Assembly (NCBI RefSeq): GCF_013410955.1
Contig: NZ_JACCCG010000009.1
Location: 1-34,363, forward strand
Source: Microbacterium sp. AK009
GTDB taxonomy: Bacteria > Actinomycetota > Actinomycetes > Actinomycetales > Microbacteriaceae
Direction of reading: 5' to 3'
DNA: 34,363 bases
The first letter of the stretch is position 1, and each line of letters starts with the position of its first letter. A program made the translations under genes and the position numbers. Below are positions 34,269-34,363 of the stretch, piece after piece. The notes beneath the pieces are model-generated. The model searched no databases, was not told the origin of the DNA, and saw only the letters and a program-made list of their open reading frames with translations.

Positions 34269-34363
34269 TGAACCGTCCTGGGTTCCGTGGAGGCTCTGAT
34301 CCCATCTAGGAGGATGAGGGTTATGCCGGCGAAGTATGACAAGGAGACGATCGAGCGGGTGGT
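34269..34363 (+). mobile_element. IS3-family insertion sequence, 5' terminus (copy 3, partial)
   Basis: Identical over 94 bases to copies 1 and 2, beginning TGAACCGTCCTGGG. The OrfA start is ATG 34323, reading right out of the window. It interrupts the C-terminal part of the HNH gene. Its opposite orientation to copy 1 makes the window ends an inverted repeat. Confidence 0.8.

Overview
The window looks like high-GC actinobacterial DNA, most likely from the Microbacteriaceae (Microbacterium-like). The base composition, start-codon use, a class Ib nrdHIEF operon, DUF222/HNH endonuclease fragments, F420-type oxidoreductase families and sugar ABC operons without their own ATPase all point that way. 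The genus is an inference; no rRNA or marker gene is present. Both window ends lie inside the 5' end of the same IS3-family element in opposite orientation (1-94 and 34269-34363, identical over 94 bp). The sequence therefore probably stops at a multicopy repeat.

Layout. 1-741: a fragment of a DUF222/HNH endonuclease gene caught between two IS3 5' ends, the second belonging to a truncated copy. 723-2510: a Lrp/AsnC regulator divergent from a PLP-dependent methionine gamma-lyase/cystathionine lyase-type enzyme. 2537-5824: a decayed prophage of about 3.2 kb flanked by an 85-bp direct repeat of the 3' end of nrdF. It holds a chain of small, translationally coupled ORFs, a lipoprotein, the 3' part of a LamG-like tail protein, the C-terminal third of a tyrosine integrase and a small FPPC protein. 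5740-9600: nrdHIEF on the minus strand, with paired NrdR-type boxes and a cluster of DnaA-box-like sequences upstream. 9941-16609: mostly plus-strand housekeeping genes: an MFS transporter, an alpha/beta hydrolase, an acyl-CoA dehydrogenase, a DUF445 protein, a gamma-glutamylcyclotransferase-like protein, an arginase-family formimidoylglutamase candidate and a SixA-like phosphatase. Several genes overlap by 4 bp.

16826-22206: the histidine utilisation operon hutH-hutU-hutI (minus strand) with a divergent IclR regulator. Together with the arginase-family gene this gives a route from histidine to glutamate. hutI carries an unusual in-frame insertion made of palindromic repeats. 22210-28629: a LacI regulator facing a carbohydrate ABC importer (binding protein and two permeases) and a glycogen-debranching/GH-type enzyme, with matching operator sequences in the divergent promoter.

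28642-33340: a YbaK-type deacylase, a PPOX/F420-type oxidoreductase, a leucine dehydrogenase family enzyme, a rifampin ADP-ribosyltransferase (arr), tRNA-Ala(CGC), a membrane protein and a luciferase-like oxidoreductase. 33530-34363: a probably frameshifted small membrane protein, a 16-18 bp tandem repeat, the C-terminus of an HNH endonuclease and the terminal IS3 copy.

The most notable features are the prophage integrated at the 3' end of nrdF, whose att copies differ by one synonymous base; the repeat-derived insertion inside hutI; the DnaA-box cluster next to nrd; and a recurrent leaderless-promoter pattern (TAnnnT, 6-7 nt, start codon) in front of several genes.
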